The notes under the pieces: model-generated
Told to the model about the DNA's origin: nothing
Seen by the model: the letters and a program-made list of their open reading frames with translations, nothing else
The model's database searches: none
Translations under genes and position numbers: made by a program
Shown: one piece after another, positions 42,064 through 50,309 of the stretch
How positions within the stretch are numbered: the first letter of the stretch is position 1
Layout: every line of letters begins with the position of its first letter
From: Sphingobacterium sp. xlx-96
GTDB taxonomy: Bacteria > Bacteroidota > Bacteroidia > Sphingobacteriales > Sphingobacteriaceae
Direction of reading: 5' to 3'
Assembly (NCBI RefSeq): GCF_011007365.1
Contig: NZ_WFKM01000002.1
Span: 124,001 to 188,000, forward strand
DNA length: 64,000 nt

Positions 42064-42456
42064 ATGAAAACACACAAAGACCTCGATGTCTGGAACAAGA
42101 GCATGGAACTGGTAACAGCTATCTACCAACTGACAAAATACTTTCCAAAGGAAGAAACTTACGGTCTGACAAATCAAATCAGAAGATCTGCAGTATCTGT
42201 ACCATCCAACATAGCTGAGGGGGCTGCAAGAAAGCATAACAAAGAATACATACAGTTTCTATATATAGCGTTAGGTAGTGCTTCGGAACTGGAAACCCAG
42301 CTCTTGATTGCAAAAAATCTAAACTATTATAATGAAGAACAATCAACTTTACTGCTAGATAGAAATGATAGAGTAAGAAAAATGCTGGTGGGGTTAATTA
42401 AATCTGTACAGAACCGTAACGCGAAACCAGTAACGCGTCACCAGTCACTAACATAA
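42064..42456 (+). CDS. Four-helix-bundle protein (23S rRNA intervening-sequence family)
   Basis: 130 aa. It contains the family signature DLDVWNKSMELVTAIYQLTK, YGLTNQIRRSAVSVPSNIAEG and KEYIQFLYIALGSASELETQL, typical of the S23/IVP four-helix bundle. The family first came from intervening sequences in 23S rRNA and is scattered as an accessory gene in Bacteroidota, often as a stand-alone unit; its biochemical role is unknown. Here it is bracketed by two GTnACnn heptamer clusters (42014-42055 and 42416-42450). The second encodes its own last residues (PVTRHQSLT), so the gene and its flanks look like a unit inserted between the AvrD-like and NTPase genes. Confidence 0.85.
   Translation: MKTHKDLDVWNKSMELVTAIYQLTKYFPKEETYGLTNQIRRSAVSVPSNIAEGAARKHNKEYIQFLYIALGSASELETQLLIAKNLNYYNEEQSTLLLDRNDRVRKMLVGLIKSVQNRNAKPVTRHQSLT
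42416..42450. repeat. 7-bp repeat cluster at the 3' end of the four-helix-bundle gene
   Basis: Five heptamers (GTAACGC, GAAACCA, GTAACGC, GTCACCA, GTCACTA) code for the end of the protein. Confidence 0.75.
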
Positions 42457-42464
42457 AAACAACT

Positions 42465-43163
42465 ATGAAAAACATCGTCATCTCCGGCACCTATTGCACA
42501 GGCAAGACCACGCTCAGTCTCGCACTGGAAAAAGCAACAGGCATATCCACTACCCACGCGCTCACCATGCGCGAGATTCTTCCTATACTCTATCCGGGCA
42601 AGAGCCTCAGGCAATGTAACTATGCAGAACTCATTACTCTGGGCATGCGGCGTTTTGAAGACCGTATACGTAGTGAGGCCAGCCTACCTGGAAGATTCAT
42701 CTCTGATGGATGTCCACTTCAAGAGTGGCTATACGGTAGTACGCGACTCATCACGGGAGCTTATCCCGACGAGTACCCCTGGAAGATGAAGCTCAAAAAG
42801 CTATGGCACTACCGCAGCTACCGCGATTTCGAAAAACTACTTACAGCCTTTGAAGGCATGGTAAAAGCCTATACCCGGAGCCACTACGATCTTTTCTTCC
42901 ACCTGCCGGTGGAGTTTCCTTTTGTAGCCGATGGTCACCGACCTACCTCCGAGCGATTCAGGATGGAATCCGAAAAGCGACTGCTGGCCACCTATACGGA
43001 GATGGGTATAAGCCCCATCATTCTATCAGGATCCATGGAAGAGCGGATCAACAAAGCACTGGAAGCACTTAAAATTGTACCCCAGTATCCAATCGAATAT
43101 TATATACGTCATGCTACTTTAACAAGGCGCGATCGCTTTGACAAAGTCAACCTAGAAACCTAA
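42465..43163 (+). CDS. P-loop NTPase (AAA_28-like / nucleoside-kinase-like)
   Basis: 232 aa. The Walker A motif is GTYCTGKTTLS near residue 8, directly after the first strand (MKNIVISG). A DGCPLQEW segment stands at the Walker B/lid-region place, and FHLPVEFPFVADGHRPTSERF follows. This plan fits small AAA_28 or deoxynucleoside-kinase-like proteins that phosphorylate or bind a small molecule. With the AvrD-like gene upstream it could belong to a small-molecule pathway (inference). No membrane segment is present. Confidence 0.7.
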   Translation: MKNIVISGTYCTGKTTLSLALEKATGISTTHALTMREILPILYPGKSLRQCNYAELITLGMRRFEDRIRSEASLPGRFISDGCPLQEWLYGSTRLITGAYPDEYPWKMKLKKLWHYRSYRDFEKLLTAFEGMVKAYTRSHYDLFFHLPVEFPFVADGHRPTSERFRMESEKRLLATYTEMGISPIILSGSMEERINKALEALKIVPQYPIEYYIRHATLTRRDRFDKVNLET

Positions 43164-43245
43164 CATGCCCCAGATCATCCTTTATAATCTCCCTATGGGT
43201 TAGAGCGCGGTTTGTGGGGAGATTTTTAAACGAAAAAGCAGAATT

Positions 43246-43833
43246 ATGGATAGGATTGAGAAATATTTGGAGAAATACGGTCTTCTGACAACAAAAGCAA
43301 AAGAGTATTTGCGACAATATGGAAAAATAATGTATTTCTCCAAAAACGCATATTTCCTCTTTCAACATGAGACAAAACACAATTGGTGTTTTTTATTAGA
43401 GGGATTGGTGGGCCATCAAATTATCGACAAGAAAGGAAACTCAAAATTGATAAAGCTATGCCCTACCAATCATTACTTTGTGGGTACAAAGCACATATTC
43501 AGCAAAAGCAGACCCCGAACCGCTATACAGTTTCTACAACCCAGTACCATCTATATGATCTCCAATGAAGACCTCAAGACAGGAATCAGAAAATTCGCCG
43601 AATTAAATGAGATTTACCATATTATGAAGCAGCATGAATTGGATATAAGAGAAATCTTCTTAAGTATTCCCAGCGTTATGCGCGACGAACGAATAGCGTA
43701 TCTGTTTGATCATTTGCCCGAGGTAAAAGGAAAAATGACCGTTAAGCAGCTTTGTTCTTTACTGGGTTACAGTGATGACAGGCAGTATTATCGGGCATTA
43801 GATTATTTCAATAACCGCCGAGAACCATCATAA
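43246..43833 (+). CDS. Crp/Fnr-like regulator, divergent
   Basis: 195 aa. It has the beta-roll pattern of a cyclic-nucleotide-binding domain (QYGKIMYFSKNAYFLFQHET, WCFLLEGLVGHQIIDKKGNS), a dimer helix (MKQHELDIREIFLSIPSVMR) and a short helical C-terminus (MTVKQLCSLLGYSDDRQYYR). It lacks key cAMP-contact residues, as is usual in Bacteroidota homologues. The gap after the NTPase gene is 82 nt. It may be independent of the AvrD-like set. Confidence 0.7.
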   Translation: MDRIEKYLEKYGLLTTKAKEYLRQYGKIMYFSKNAYFLFQHETKHNWCFLLEGLVGHQIIDKKGNSKLIKLCPTNHYFVGTKHIFSKSRPRTAIQFLQPSTIYMISNEDLKTGIRKFAELNEIYHIMKQHELDIREIFLSIPSVMRDERIAYLFDHLPEVKGKMTVKQLCSLLGYSDDRQYYRALDYFNNRREPS

Positions 43834-43904
43834 AAACTATTTTCATTTAACTGTTATAACAGACGGCAGACAACCACAGCTCTCCTACCTTAGTATTGTC
43901 AAAA

Positions 43905-44035
43905 CGCAAGTACAGCGGAACTCGGATGCGAGGTAATCTGGGGGAAGGGCGCACCGGCCAAAAGGTGTTTCGGACTATCAGCGTAGACGGCTCTGGCTTC
44001 GTACAACGTAGAGACTGGCTCCGATAGCAAATGCA
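43905..44035 (+). other. GC-rich leader upstream of the DUF6520 gene
   Basis: Within an AT-rich gap this stretch is clearly richer in G and C. It has short hairpins (CTCGGATGCGAG; CACC-N8-GGTG) and an imperfect direct repeat (GTAGACGGCTCTGGCT against GTAGAGACTGGCTCC). It may be a structured 5' leader or a remnant; no known RNA family is recognised. Confidence 0.3.
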
Positions 44036-44093
44036 CTCTTAAAGGTTCTCTAGGAGTTGAAATATAAGAGTAACCAACAGTAAAACTAAACAC

Positions 44094-44468
44094 ATGGAAA
44101 ATTTAAAAAAATCGTGGCTGAAGGCCATAACAGGGGTATCACTCGTATTGGGACTGATATTAGGTGTCAAAGCGATGGATAAAAAAATCAATGGAGAAAC
44201 ATTGAAAATTGCAACAACCACAGTGTGGTTCAATGCGGCAGATTCTGGCTCCAACACTTATATCACGGACGAAATCACAAGTCCAACAGCCCCCTGTGAT
44301 GAAATTGCAGGTGATTTATGTGCAGTACAGCTTGATCTGCAGCATGTAGATAGCGAGGTATTACAAGCCTTCTATGACAGGATGCAAGACCCACTACAGA
44401 CCGATCCGACACTACAAGAGTTCCTCAATGCAGGAGCGACAAAGACAGGCGATTCCTTCCGTCCATAA
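44094..44468 (+). CDS. DUF6520-type small exported protein
   Basis: 124 aa. A single hydrophobic N-terminal segment (KAITGVSLVLGLILGVKAM) acts as signal or anchor. After it comes a polar Thr/Ser-rich domain with two Cys (APCDEIAGDLCAVQLDL) that could form a disulfide. Size, position of the Cys pair and the DPLQTDPTLQEF tail fit DUF6520 peptides of Bacteroidota, often encoded near SusC/D or T9SS genes; their role is unknown. A bidirectional terminator separates it from the SusD gene. Confidence 0.6.
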   Translation: MENLKKSWLKAITGVSLVLGLILGVKAMDKKINGETLKIATTTVWFNAADSGSNTYITDEITSPTAPCDEIAGDLCAVQLDLQHVDSEVLQAFYDRMQDPLQTDPTLQEFLNAGATKTGDSFRP

Positions 44469-44501
44469 ATAGAAAAGGAGGATCTCTGTACTCTCGAATA
44501 T

Positions 44502-44538
44502 ATAAAGGGCCAGATTCTAGTTGGACCTGGCTCTTTAT
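44502..44538. terminator. Bidirectional terminator between DUF6520 and SusD genes
   Basis: ATAAAGGGCCAG pairs with CTGGCTCTTTAT with one mismatch around a 13-nt loop. Both convergent genes end within 35 nt. Confidence 0.75.
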
Positions 44539-44548
44539 GTATATGTAG

Positions 44549-45967
44549 CTATTCTCTTTCATTCTGTTCCAACCCACCCAATTGGACAGCCTCCAAAGGC
44601 AATGGCCACACCCAATTTTTACCTCTGGGTGCTAACACAAACTCTTTCCCGTTTACCACCCGCCGGAGTGTAGTCAAAATTTCACTTTCCTTATTTAACC
44701 TCCGCATATCTTCCCACCTGATTCCTCGCAATAAAAGCTCCTTTTGCCTTTCCTCTAAAACGAACTTCAGCAGCAGATTTTTATCCTTTATTAGAACCGG
44801 TTCAAAATTTTTATTTACCATTCTTTTCCGTAATAAGCGGTTCAACCAGTCCAAAGCCTCTTCTGTCCGATCCGATCTGACCAAACATTCGGATATGGAA
44901 AGATAGAGTTCATCCGTTGCTAAACCTGTAAAGAGGTTTCTATTCCCATAGTAACTTCCATAAAAAAGGGTCTTATTCTTATTGTCTTTAAAAAAATAGA
45001 CTTTTTTTCTCAGATCATCTTCGGCATACAGCCCCAATAACTGCGCATTTACCGTTACACGGCTTTCATCTACGCCAACATTGTAGTTGGTTGCATTGGT
45101 AAAGATCACCTCCTTATTGCCGATACCATAAAGCGGAAACCTATAATTATTCCCTACAGACAGGCTGTTAAAATCTATCAGATCAGCCTTTATCTTCAAT
45201 GCTTCCACCAGCACCTGAAGTGCCATATCATAATTTCCCTTCTGCATATATACTCTTGAAAGAAGGGTATAAACCGCAATTTTAGATGGTCTGAATACAT
45301 TTACCGGCAGATTGGGCAGTAATGCCAAAGCCTCTGATAAATCGCTAACGATACGATCATAGGTTTGCGCCAATGTCCCTCTTCCTTTATGTTCGTCTAG
45401 CGATGAGCTCAATCGCAATGGAATACCATACGCAAGATTTTTTCTTGACTCGTCATATACCTCACAATACAATTGTGCAAGGTTATAAAAATCGAGCGAT
45501 CTACGAAATAACGCATCCCCCTTCAGCTGTGCCAAAGCTACAGCATCATGCTCGCCCTTGGCGATTCTTTCTACCCCATCCAACACAATATTACAATAAA
45601 GTATGCGCTGGTAGGCCATATCATAATCCGTAGGGTTAGTAGTACCTCCCTCTCCGCCCAAATAGACATCTTTGGCCCAGACATAGGCATTTTTCTGATA
45701 AGAATAAGTTGCTCCGGTAGGTATTGCATTGTAATAGGCATCTTCTATATGATACTCGCCTGACCCGACAATACCCAAATAAGAAGAGGAAAGAACATTC
45801 ATCGGCATACCATTATTGTTCGGATTGTCCAAGATAGCCTGATAGTCTTCAATACTTGTCGGCACCCGCTGATTTTTGCTGGGTTTGATATCTAAGAATT
45901 GATTGCCACAGCCTATCACGGCCAATAACAATATGAATAGTATATTTTTTAAAAATAATCTTCTCAT
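44549..45967 (-). CDS. SusD/RagB family lipoprotein (locus 2)
   Basis: 472 aa, slightly short for the family. The lipoprotein signal ends LLLAVIGC, followed by GNQFLDIKPSKNQ. The SusD core includes SIEDYQAILDNPNNN, YNLAQLYCEVYD, LLSRVYMQKGNYDMAL, TDELYLSISECLVR and ERQKELLLRGIRWEDMRRL. It starts 12 nt after the stop of the TlpA-SusC fusion gene and is its partner. The N-terminal SIEDYQAxLDN type is found with transporters that carry TlpA neighbours. The substrate is probably peptide-like or a metal chelate, which is inference. Confidence 0.9.
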   Translation of the reverse strand: MRRLFLKNILFILLLAVIGCGNQFLDIKPSKNQRVPTSIEDYQAILDNPNNNGMPMNVLSSSYLGIVGSGEYHIEDAYYNAIPTGATYSYQKNAYVWAKDVYLGGEGGTTNPTDYDMAYQRILYCNIVLDGVERIAKGEHDAVALAQLKGDALFRRSLDFYNLAQLYCEVYDESRKNLAYGIPLRLSSSLDEHKGRGTLAQTYDRIVSDLSEALALLPNLPVNVFRPSKIAVYTLLSRVYMQKGNYDMALQVLVEALKIKADLIDFNSLSVGNNYRFPLYGIGNKEVIFTNATNYNVGVDESRVTVNAQLLGLYAEDDLRKKVYFFKDNKNKTLFYGSYYGNRNLFTGLATDELYLSISECLVRSDRTEEALDWLNRLLRKRMVNKNFEPVLIKDKNLLLKFVLEERQKELLLRGIRWEDMRRLNKESEILTTLRRVVNGKEFVLAPRGKNWVWPLPLEAVQLGGLEQNERE

Positions 45968-45979
45968 GATGAAATTAAA

Positions 45980-48900
45980 TTAAAAGTCCAATTGTACACC
46001 GGCTGATATACGTAAAGGTGCGGGATACTCCAGTTGATGATAATCCGGGTCTATATCTATTTTACTAGACTTCCAGAGCAGACCTAGATTTTTGGCATAG
46101 ACATAAAACCGTACCTGCTCCATTTTCAGACTGCTGGTATATTTCTTCGGTAAGCGGTAGGATACGCTTATATCCTGTAGTCGGATATGATCCCCCTTTT
46201 CAGTCAAGATCTCTGAGTTTTTATAAAATTCATTTTGACTATCATTCAATACTGAAGGTGTATATGCAGGCACATGCGTATACAGTTCATCACCTGACTG
46301 CTTCCAGCGCTTAAAATAATCCATATGGTATTTGGGCAGATCAAGTAATTCCTCGCCCGAGCCTTGAGAGTTTCTACGATAAAAATATCTGCCCTTATAT
46401 CCCAACAAGACAGAAATGCTAAAACTCTTCCATGTCACACTATTCATCCACGACCCGAATAGCAATGGTACTTCGGACCCTACCCGAACCAAATTATCCA
46501 TCGGAAGATCAAGGTAATAGCGCGTAAAATCCTTCGGATCTTCGATTAGCCTACCCTCGGTATAAGCAATAGGGAGACCTGTTTTCGAGCTGAGCCCGAA
46601 CCAGGGAAAAGCATACAGTTGATCTATCGATTCATTTAATAATGGGATTCTGCGATCAATATAATTTGCGGAATAGGTTGCAGGAGGGCCACTATAGTTA
46701 TCGACCCTATTCCTTGTTGCCGACATCAGAACAGTTGTTTTCCATTGCAATACACCAATAGATCTCGCATATGAGAACTGGATATCCCAACCTCTAGTCT
46801 GTAGTCCCGCATAGTTTGTCTTATAATTCATACTCCTGGGCACTCCAGAAGTTGGATCCATTATGGTGGGACCAAGCAGATGGTTGGCCTTTTTCTGATA
46901 AAACTCTATAGAACCTTCAATGCCTAATTTTTGTATACGAAAGTCAACCCCTTGATTCCAGGTATTGACCTGTTCCCACCGTAGATCTGGATTTCCGGGG
47001 TGTGAGATTCCTGCTTGCGTAAGCCCTGTTATTGTGTTAGTGGACAGTGATATCGTCGGGTAATGGCTTTGGCTTTTATCAATATTACCTGCACTTCCGT
47101 AAGTCAGTCTCAATTTCAATTCATCGAAAAACTTAGGTACAAATACTTCCCGATGCAGATTGTACGCACCTCCGATAGAGAATAATGCCGTACCTCGCTG
47201 GTTAGTATTGACCCCTAATAGATTGCTGCCGTCCCAGCGCATACTGCCACTCAACATAACCTTATCCCATAAAGAATACCCGACATTCCCAAAGTATGAC
47301 AGGTACCTACCTGATATGATGTTAGGCCAGCTTACAGGATTGGCTATATTTCCGGTTCCTGTAGGACGCAGTGGATAACGGGTACCGTAATCGGTAATCG
47401 TTGCCATTTTCCAGCTATCTTTGTCAAAGCCATATAAGGTACTATTCACTCCTGACTCTGTCACTAGACTCCTTACCTCCGCTCCGGCCAAAAGATCCAG
47501 ATTACTCCAAGTCCCTATCGCTCTGGACCAATTGGTCTGCAACCGGACAGCATGCGACTGGCTAGTTTGCGGAGCATCATACTTGCGGATACCTCCCAAT
47601 GGTATAATTCGTTTGCCGTCAACCTGCGTATATCGATTGATCAGAGTCCGGGCATAAAAACTATCCTCGTCATAAAACAAGTGACCACGATTAAATCCCA
47701 GCTGGTATTGATAATTTGCAGATAGTTTGATGTCTGGAATAGGTCTATAACTGAACACCCCATAAAACCGCATCTGCGACTCTTTACGGTTCTGATCGAT
47801 CAGGAAGGGTTCATCAAGCGGCCGTTGTATCCAATTCAAGAGCTGGCTCTCTTCTGCTTTCTCCCGATAAGCTATACGATATGCTCCTCCTATCCCTGCC
47901 GCGCCCCCTGCTTCATCGAATAGACTCTCATAGCTATCTCCCTGAGCATAACTAGAGGTACTATTCAGATCTCGGTCTAGATTCGAAAAGTTGAGCTGTG
48001 CCGAAAGATCGAATTTTTCTCCAAACCGTATGCCATTCTGAGCCTGTAAGTTTATACGTTTACTTTTGTCCCCTAGCTTGCTATAATCCTGTGCATCATA
48101 CCCAGCCGAGAATGCAAACCAATTATCCTCAGTCCCACCATTCACATTCAGATAGTGCTGTTCTCTGCGCTCGTTCGTCAGCATATGCATTGACACATCT
48201 TTTCGTAGATCATTCTGAGCATACCATGCCTTCTTTCTTGCAAACTCTTCTTCGCTGATCAGTTTGTCTCTTTTTTTTATCAATAGCTCTACATAGGCAG
48301 GGAGTAATAGGGCGTCCATTTCTCTGTACGCACCCCTACCGAATTTTTCCTCCTGTATCGCCATCACTGTCGAGCCGGGGAGATAATTAGGATTACGTGT
48401 CAGGTCGGGTTTACGGGATAGTCCTATATTACTGGTCCAATTAATACGCAATCTATCCGCACGACTTCCTTTTTTAGTTGTAATCACAATGACACCATTA
48501 CCTGCCCGTGCTCCCCAGATGGAAGCCGCAGCAGCATCTTTGAGAATGGTGACATTCTCTATATCATTTGGATTGATCTGGTCTATATTTCCCTCGTAAG
48601 GAAAATTATCAATAACAATCAAAGGTGAGGCATTCGCCTCCAATGTGCTCACTCCCCTGACCCGCAACTGAGGAGTTGCTGTAGGGTCATCATCGCTCAG
48701 GCTTCGATAGTCAAACTGAAGCCCTGAAGCGATTCCTTCCAGTCTTTCCAAGATATTGCCTCCTACCGAACGATCAAGTGCTTTACGATCGATGTGTGTA
48801 AAAGAACCTGTTGCCCGCTCTTTAGGAATTGTATAATATCCCGTATTGACCACGACCTCATCAATAATATTGGTTTCGTCCTTCTCCAGCGTGTCTATCG

Positions 48901-49672
48901 GTTGCTCTTTCTGTTGCTCTTTCGGCCTCCCCTGAAAACTATATTTATAATTTGCTTCTTTGGGTGGAGCGCCCAGCAATGCATTATGTACATCTATTTT
49001 GGTAAGCGTCCCCGAGTTGGGGATTGCAAAGAGCTTACCATCACGGATCCATACCTGACCAAAGCTCCGTTTATAATAAAACATTTCATTCAAGAGCGTA
49101 TCCCCCCTATTGCCAAATACAACAGGAAGGCTCCATCCTCTTTTCTGTATAAATGGGAGCACTGATCTATTGAAGTTATAAAGCGCTATTGGCAATACTT
49201 TTACCCGCTCTCCAAAAGAGGCCTGCCATTCGTTCCATTTGTCCACAGAAGCAACACAAGGCACACAGTATGTAGCCCAAAAATCTAATACCAAAAGCTT
49301 ATCCCTATAATCAGACAATGAGATGTACGAGCTATCCCCATCGGTAGTATATGCCTTTAATCGCTGTTGCCAAAAGGCCTCGGGCAGCATATCACCTATT
49401 CGGATTGCTTGAAGAGATTTTAGGCCTTGGCCCTCCTGCCCCAAGGCAGGAGTAACCGAGACCGTACTAAACAACACACAGAATATTATTATACAGGCTT
49501 TAGGCCATAGGCTATAAGCTTTAAGCTTTCCTTCCCCGTCATTCTGAGCGGAGTGTAACGTAGTCGAAGAATCTAAACAACATAGTTCTTCTTTATTTTC
49601 GCTTTGATAGACAGGCACCTCTTGTCGGCCAAATATAGACAGTCCTCTCCCACCCCTTAAAAAATTCTTCAT
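45980..49672 (-). CDS. SusC/RagA TonB-dependent transporter with N-terminal TlpA/thioredoxin domain (locus 2)
   Basis: 1230 aa. Order: an unusual 55-residue N-terminal extension; hydrophobic signal (ACIIIFCVLFSTVSVTPALG, about 59-78); a TlpA-like thioredoxin domain (about 90-235) with LLVLDFWATYCVPC, redox Cys136/Cys139, and a later WSLPVVFGN; a linker (EQQKEQPIDTLEKDE); TonB-box/plug (IIDEVVVNTGYYTIPKERAT, PQLRVRGVSTLEANASPLI, WGARAGNGVIVITTKKG); and a barrel ending in LDF. The carboxypeptidase-regulatory domain normal for SusC is missing, with TlpA in its place. The thioredoxin would face the periplasm, so it may reduce or isomerise the ligand or the plug (inference). Codons 34-49 come from a dispersed genomic repeat (49538-49575). 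Confidence 0.85.
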   Translation of the reverse strand: MKNFLRGGRGLSIFGRQEVPVYQSENKEELCCLDSSTTLHSAQNDGEGKLKAYSLWPKACIIIFCVLFSTVSVTPALGQEGQGLKSLQAIRIGDMLPEAFWQQRLKAYTTDGDSSYISLSDYRDKLLVLDFWATYCVPCVASVDKWNEWQASFGERVKVLPIALYNFNRSVLPFIQKRGWSLPVVFGNRGDTLLNEMFYYKRSFGQVWIRDGKLFAIPNSGTLTKIDVHNALLGAPPKEANYKYSFQGRPKEQQKEQPIDTLEKDETNIIDEVVVNTGYYTIPKERATGSFTHIDRKALDRSVGGNILERLEGIASGLQFDYRSLSDDDPTATPQLRVRGVSTLEANASPLIVIDNFPYEGNIDQINPNDIENVTILKDAAAASIWGARAGNGVIVITTKKGSRADRLRINWTSNIGLSRKPDLTRNPNYLPGSTVMAIQEEKFGRGAYREMDALLLPAYVELLIKKRDKLISEEEFARKKAWYAQNDLRKDVSMHMLTNERREQHYLNVNGGTEDNWFAFSAGYDAQDYSKLGDKSKRINLQAQNGIRFGEKFDLSAQLNFSNLDRDLNSTSSYAQGDSYESLFDEAGGAAGIGGAYRIAYREKAEESQLLNWIQRPLDEPFLIDQNRKESQMRFYGVFSYRPIPDIKLSANYQYQLGFNRGHLFYDEDSFYARTLINRYTQVDGKRIIPLGGIRKYDAPQTSQSHAVRLQTNWSRAIGTWSNLDLLAGAEVRSLVTESGVNSTLYGFDKDSWKMATITDYGTRYPLRPTGTGNIANPVSWPNIISGRYLSYFGNVGYSLWDKVMLSGSMRWDGSNLLGVNTNQRGTALFSIGGAYNLHREVFVPKFFDELKLRLTYGSAGNIDKSQSHYPTISLSTNTITGLTQAGISHPGNPDLRWEQVNTWNQGVDFRIQKLGIEGSIEFYQKKANHLLGPTIMDPTSGVPRSMNYKTNYAGLQTRGWDIQFSYARSIGVLQWKTTVLMSATRNRVDNYSGPPATYSANYIDRRIPLLNESIDQLYAFPWFGLSSKTGLPIAYTEGRLIEDPKDFTRYYLDLPMDNLVRVGSEVPLLFGSWMNSVTWKSFSISVLLGYKGRYFYRRNSQGSGEELLDLPKYHMDYFKRWKQSGDELYTHVPAYTPSVLNDSQNEFYKNSEILTEKGDHIRLQDISVSYRLPKKYTSSLKMEQVRFYVYAKNLGLLWKSSKIDIDPDYHQLEYPAPLRISAGVQLDF
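49501..49575 (-). repeat. Two dispersed intergenic-type repeats inside the TlpA-SusC reading frame
   Basis: 49538-49575 is the word GTCATTCTGAGCGGAGTGTA followed by ACGTAGTCGAAGAATCT, which I know as a frequent intergenic sequence in Bacteroidota. 49501-49529 is a TATAGGC/AAGCTT-rich repeat related to 36891-36920. Both are read in frame as residues 34-58. A further intergenic word of similar type stands outside the gene at 49712-49748. Confidence 0.5.
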
Positions 49673-49949
49673 TTCTAAAGATCATTGAGTGTGACACAAT
49701 CACCCCACCTCGTCATTTCGATTGGAGCAAAGCGGAACAGAGAAATCTAAAGACCTCTATTCATTAACTAATCAGGCCACACGGTTAATAAATAAAATTG
49801 ATAATGAATGAATCTAAATGCGCACTCTCGGTTTTCAATTGGATTTTGCGGTTATAATTGGCGACATTGATTCGGGGTCATCCTTGATGACATTCGTCTT
49901 GAGCTACTCGGGAGCAGAAATCAAATTTTTGTACAGTTGCTTTTTCATA

Positions 49950-50099
49950 CTCATAAATTTTACTTATAACTTTTATGAGCCTCTAATATCACCTAAAAAT
50001 ATTAGGCCGAGGCTTACTGAAGTTCGAGCTCCCGGTGGTAATCGGGGGTAGTAAACTACCAGACACAATCAGTAATACCTCGGCCCAATAAATATATTG
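49950..50099 (+). ncRNA. Candidate structured non-coding RNA upstream of an HTH-Abi locus
   Basis: Stems in order: CTCATAAA/TTTATGAG (49950-49979); TAATAT/ATATTA (49984-50004); a long closing stem GGCCGAGG/CCTCGGCC plus TTACTGA/TCAGTAA (50005-50085). The last encloses two hairpins, CTCCCG/CGGGGG (50029-50048) and GGTAG/CTACC (50047-50060), which share two G residues. CAATA/TATTG (50086-50099) follows. No reading frame explains this. Position just upstream of an HTH and a HEPN-type Abi gene matches the layout of RNAs associated with AbiF-type genes, but the sequence is not identified as a known family. Strand is inferred from the downstream genes. Confidence 0.5.
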
Positions 50100-50246
50100 T
50101 TCCGAGGTGTTCACTTACCGCTCGTGTCCTAATCAATTACCACATTGCTCGAACGAGATCATAAAGCAAACACCCACTATTCTAAGTTCGAATAGAAGTG
50201 CTAAAAATACTATTTAAATACTATTTCATCATATCAACAATCATTT

Positions 50247-50286
50247 CTATAGTTACAACTATAGACAAATATAGTAATAACTATAG
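50247..50286 (+). promoter_or_regulatory. Two operators upstream of the HTH gene
   Basis: CTATAGTTACAACTATAG (50247-50264, perfect 8-bp arms) and ATATAGTAATAACTATAG (50269-50286) agree at 15 of 18 positions. Their centres are 22 bp apart, two helical turns, and 24-63 nt before the ATG. This is the layout of an autoregulated repressor promoter. Confidence 0.65.
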
Positions 50287-50309
50287 AGATTGCAAAAAAA
50301 ATAAATATT

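Larger units (their letters stand above)
49673..50309. other. 637-bp gap with structured RNA candidate and HTH operators
   Basis: No convincing protein gene is present; an ATG frame at 49818-50051 (77 codons) runs into the RNA-like stems and has no recognisable features. The gap contains a repeat word (49712-49748), the structured region (49950-50099), further hairpins to about 50200 and the two operators (50247-50286). Confidence 0.6.

Noticed and set aside
42064..42456. Transposase or IS element around the four-helix-bundle gene
   Set aside because: No transposase, no terminal inverted repeats and no target duplication; only heptamer clusters flank it.
50021..50036. tRNA-like T-loop (AGTTCGAGCTCCCGG)
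   Set aside because: No acceptor stem, D arm, anticodon arm or CCA can be drawn around it; it falls inside the larger stem-loop structure.
49818..50051. 77-codon plus-strand frame in the gap before the HTH gene
   Set aside because: It has no recognisable domain and it runs into the paired stems of the RNA candidate.
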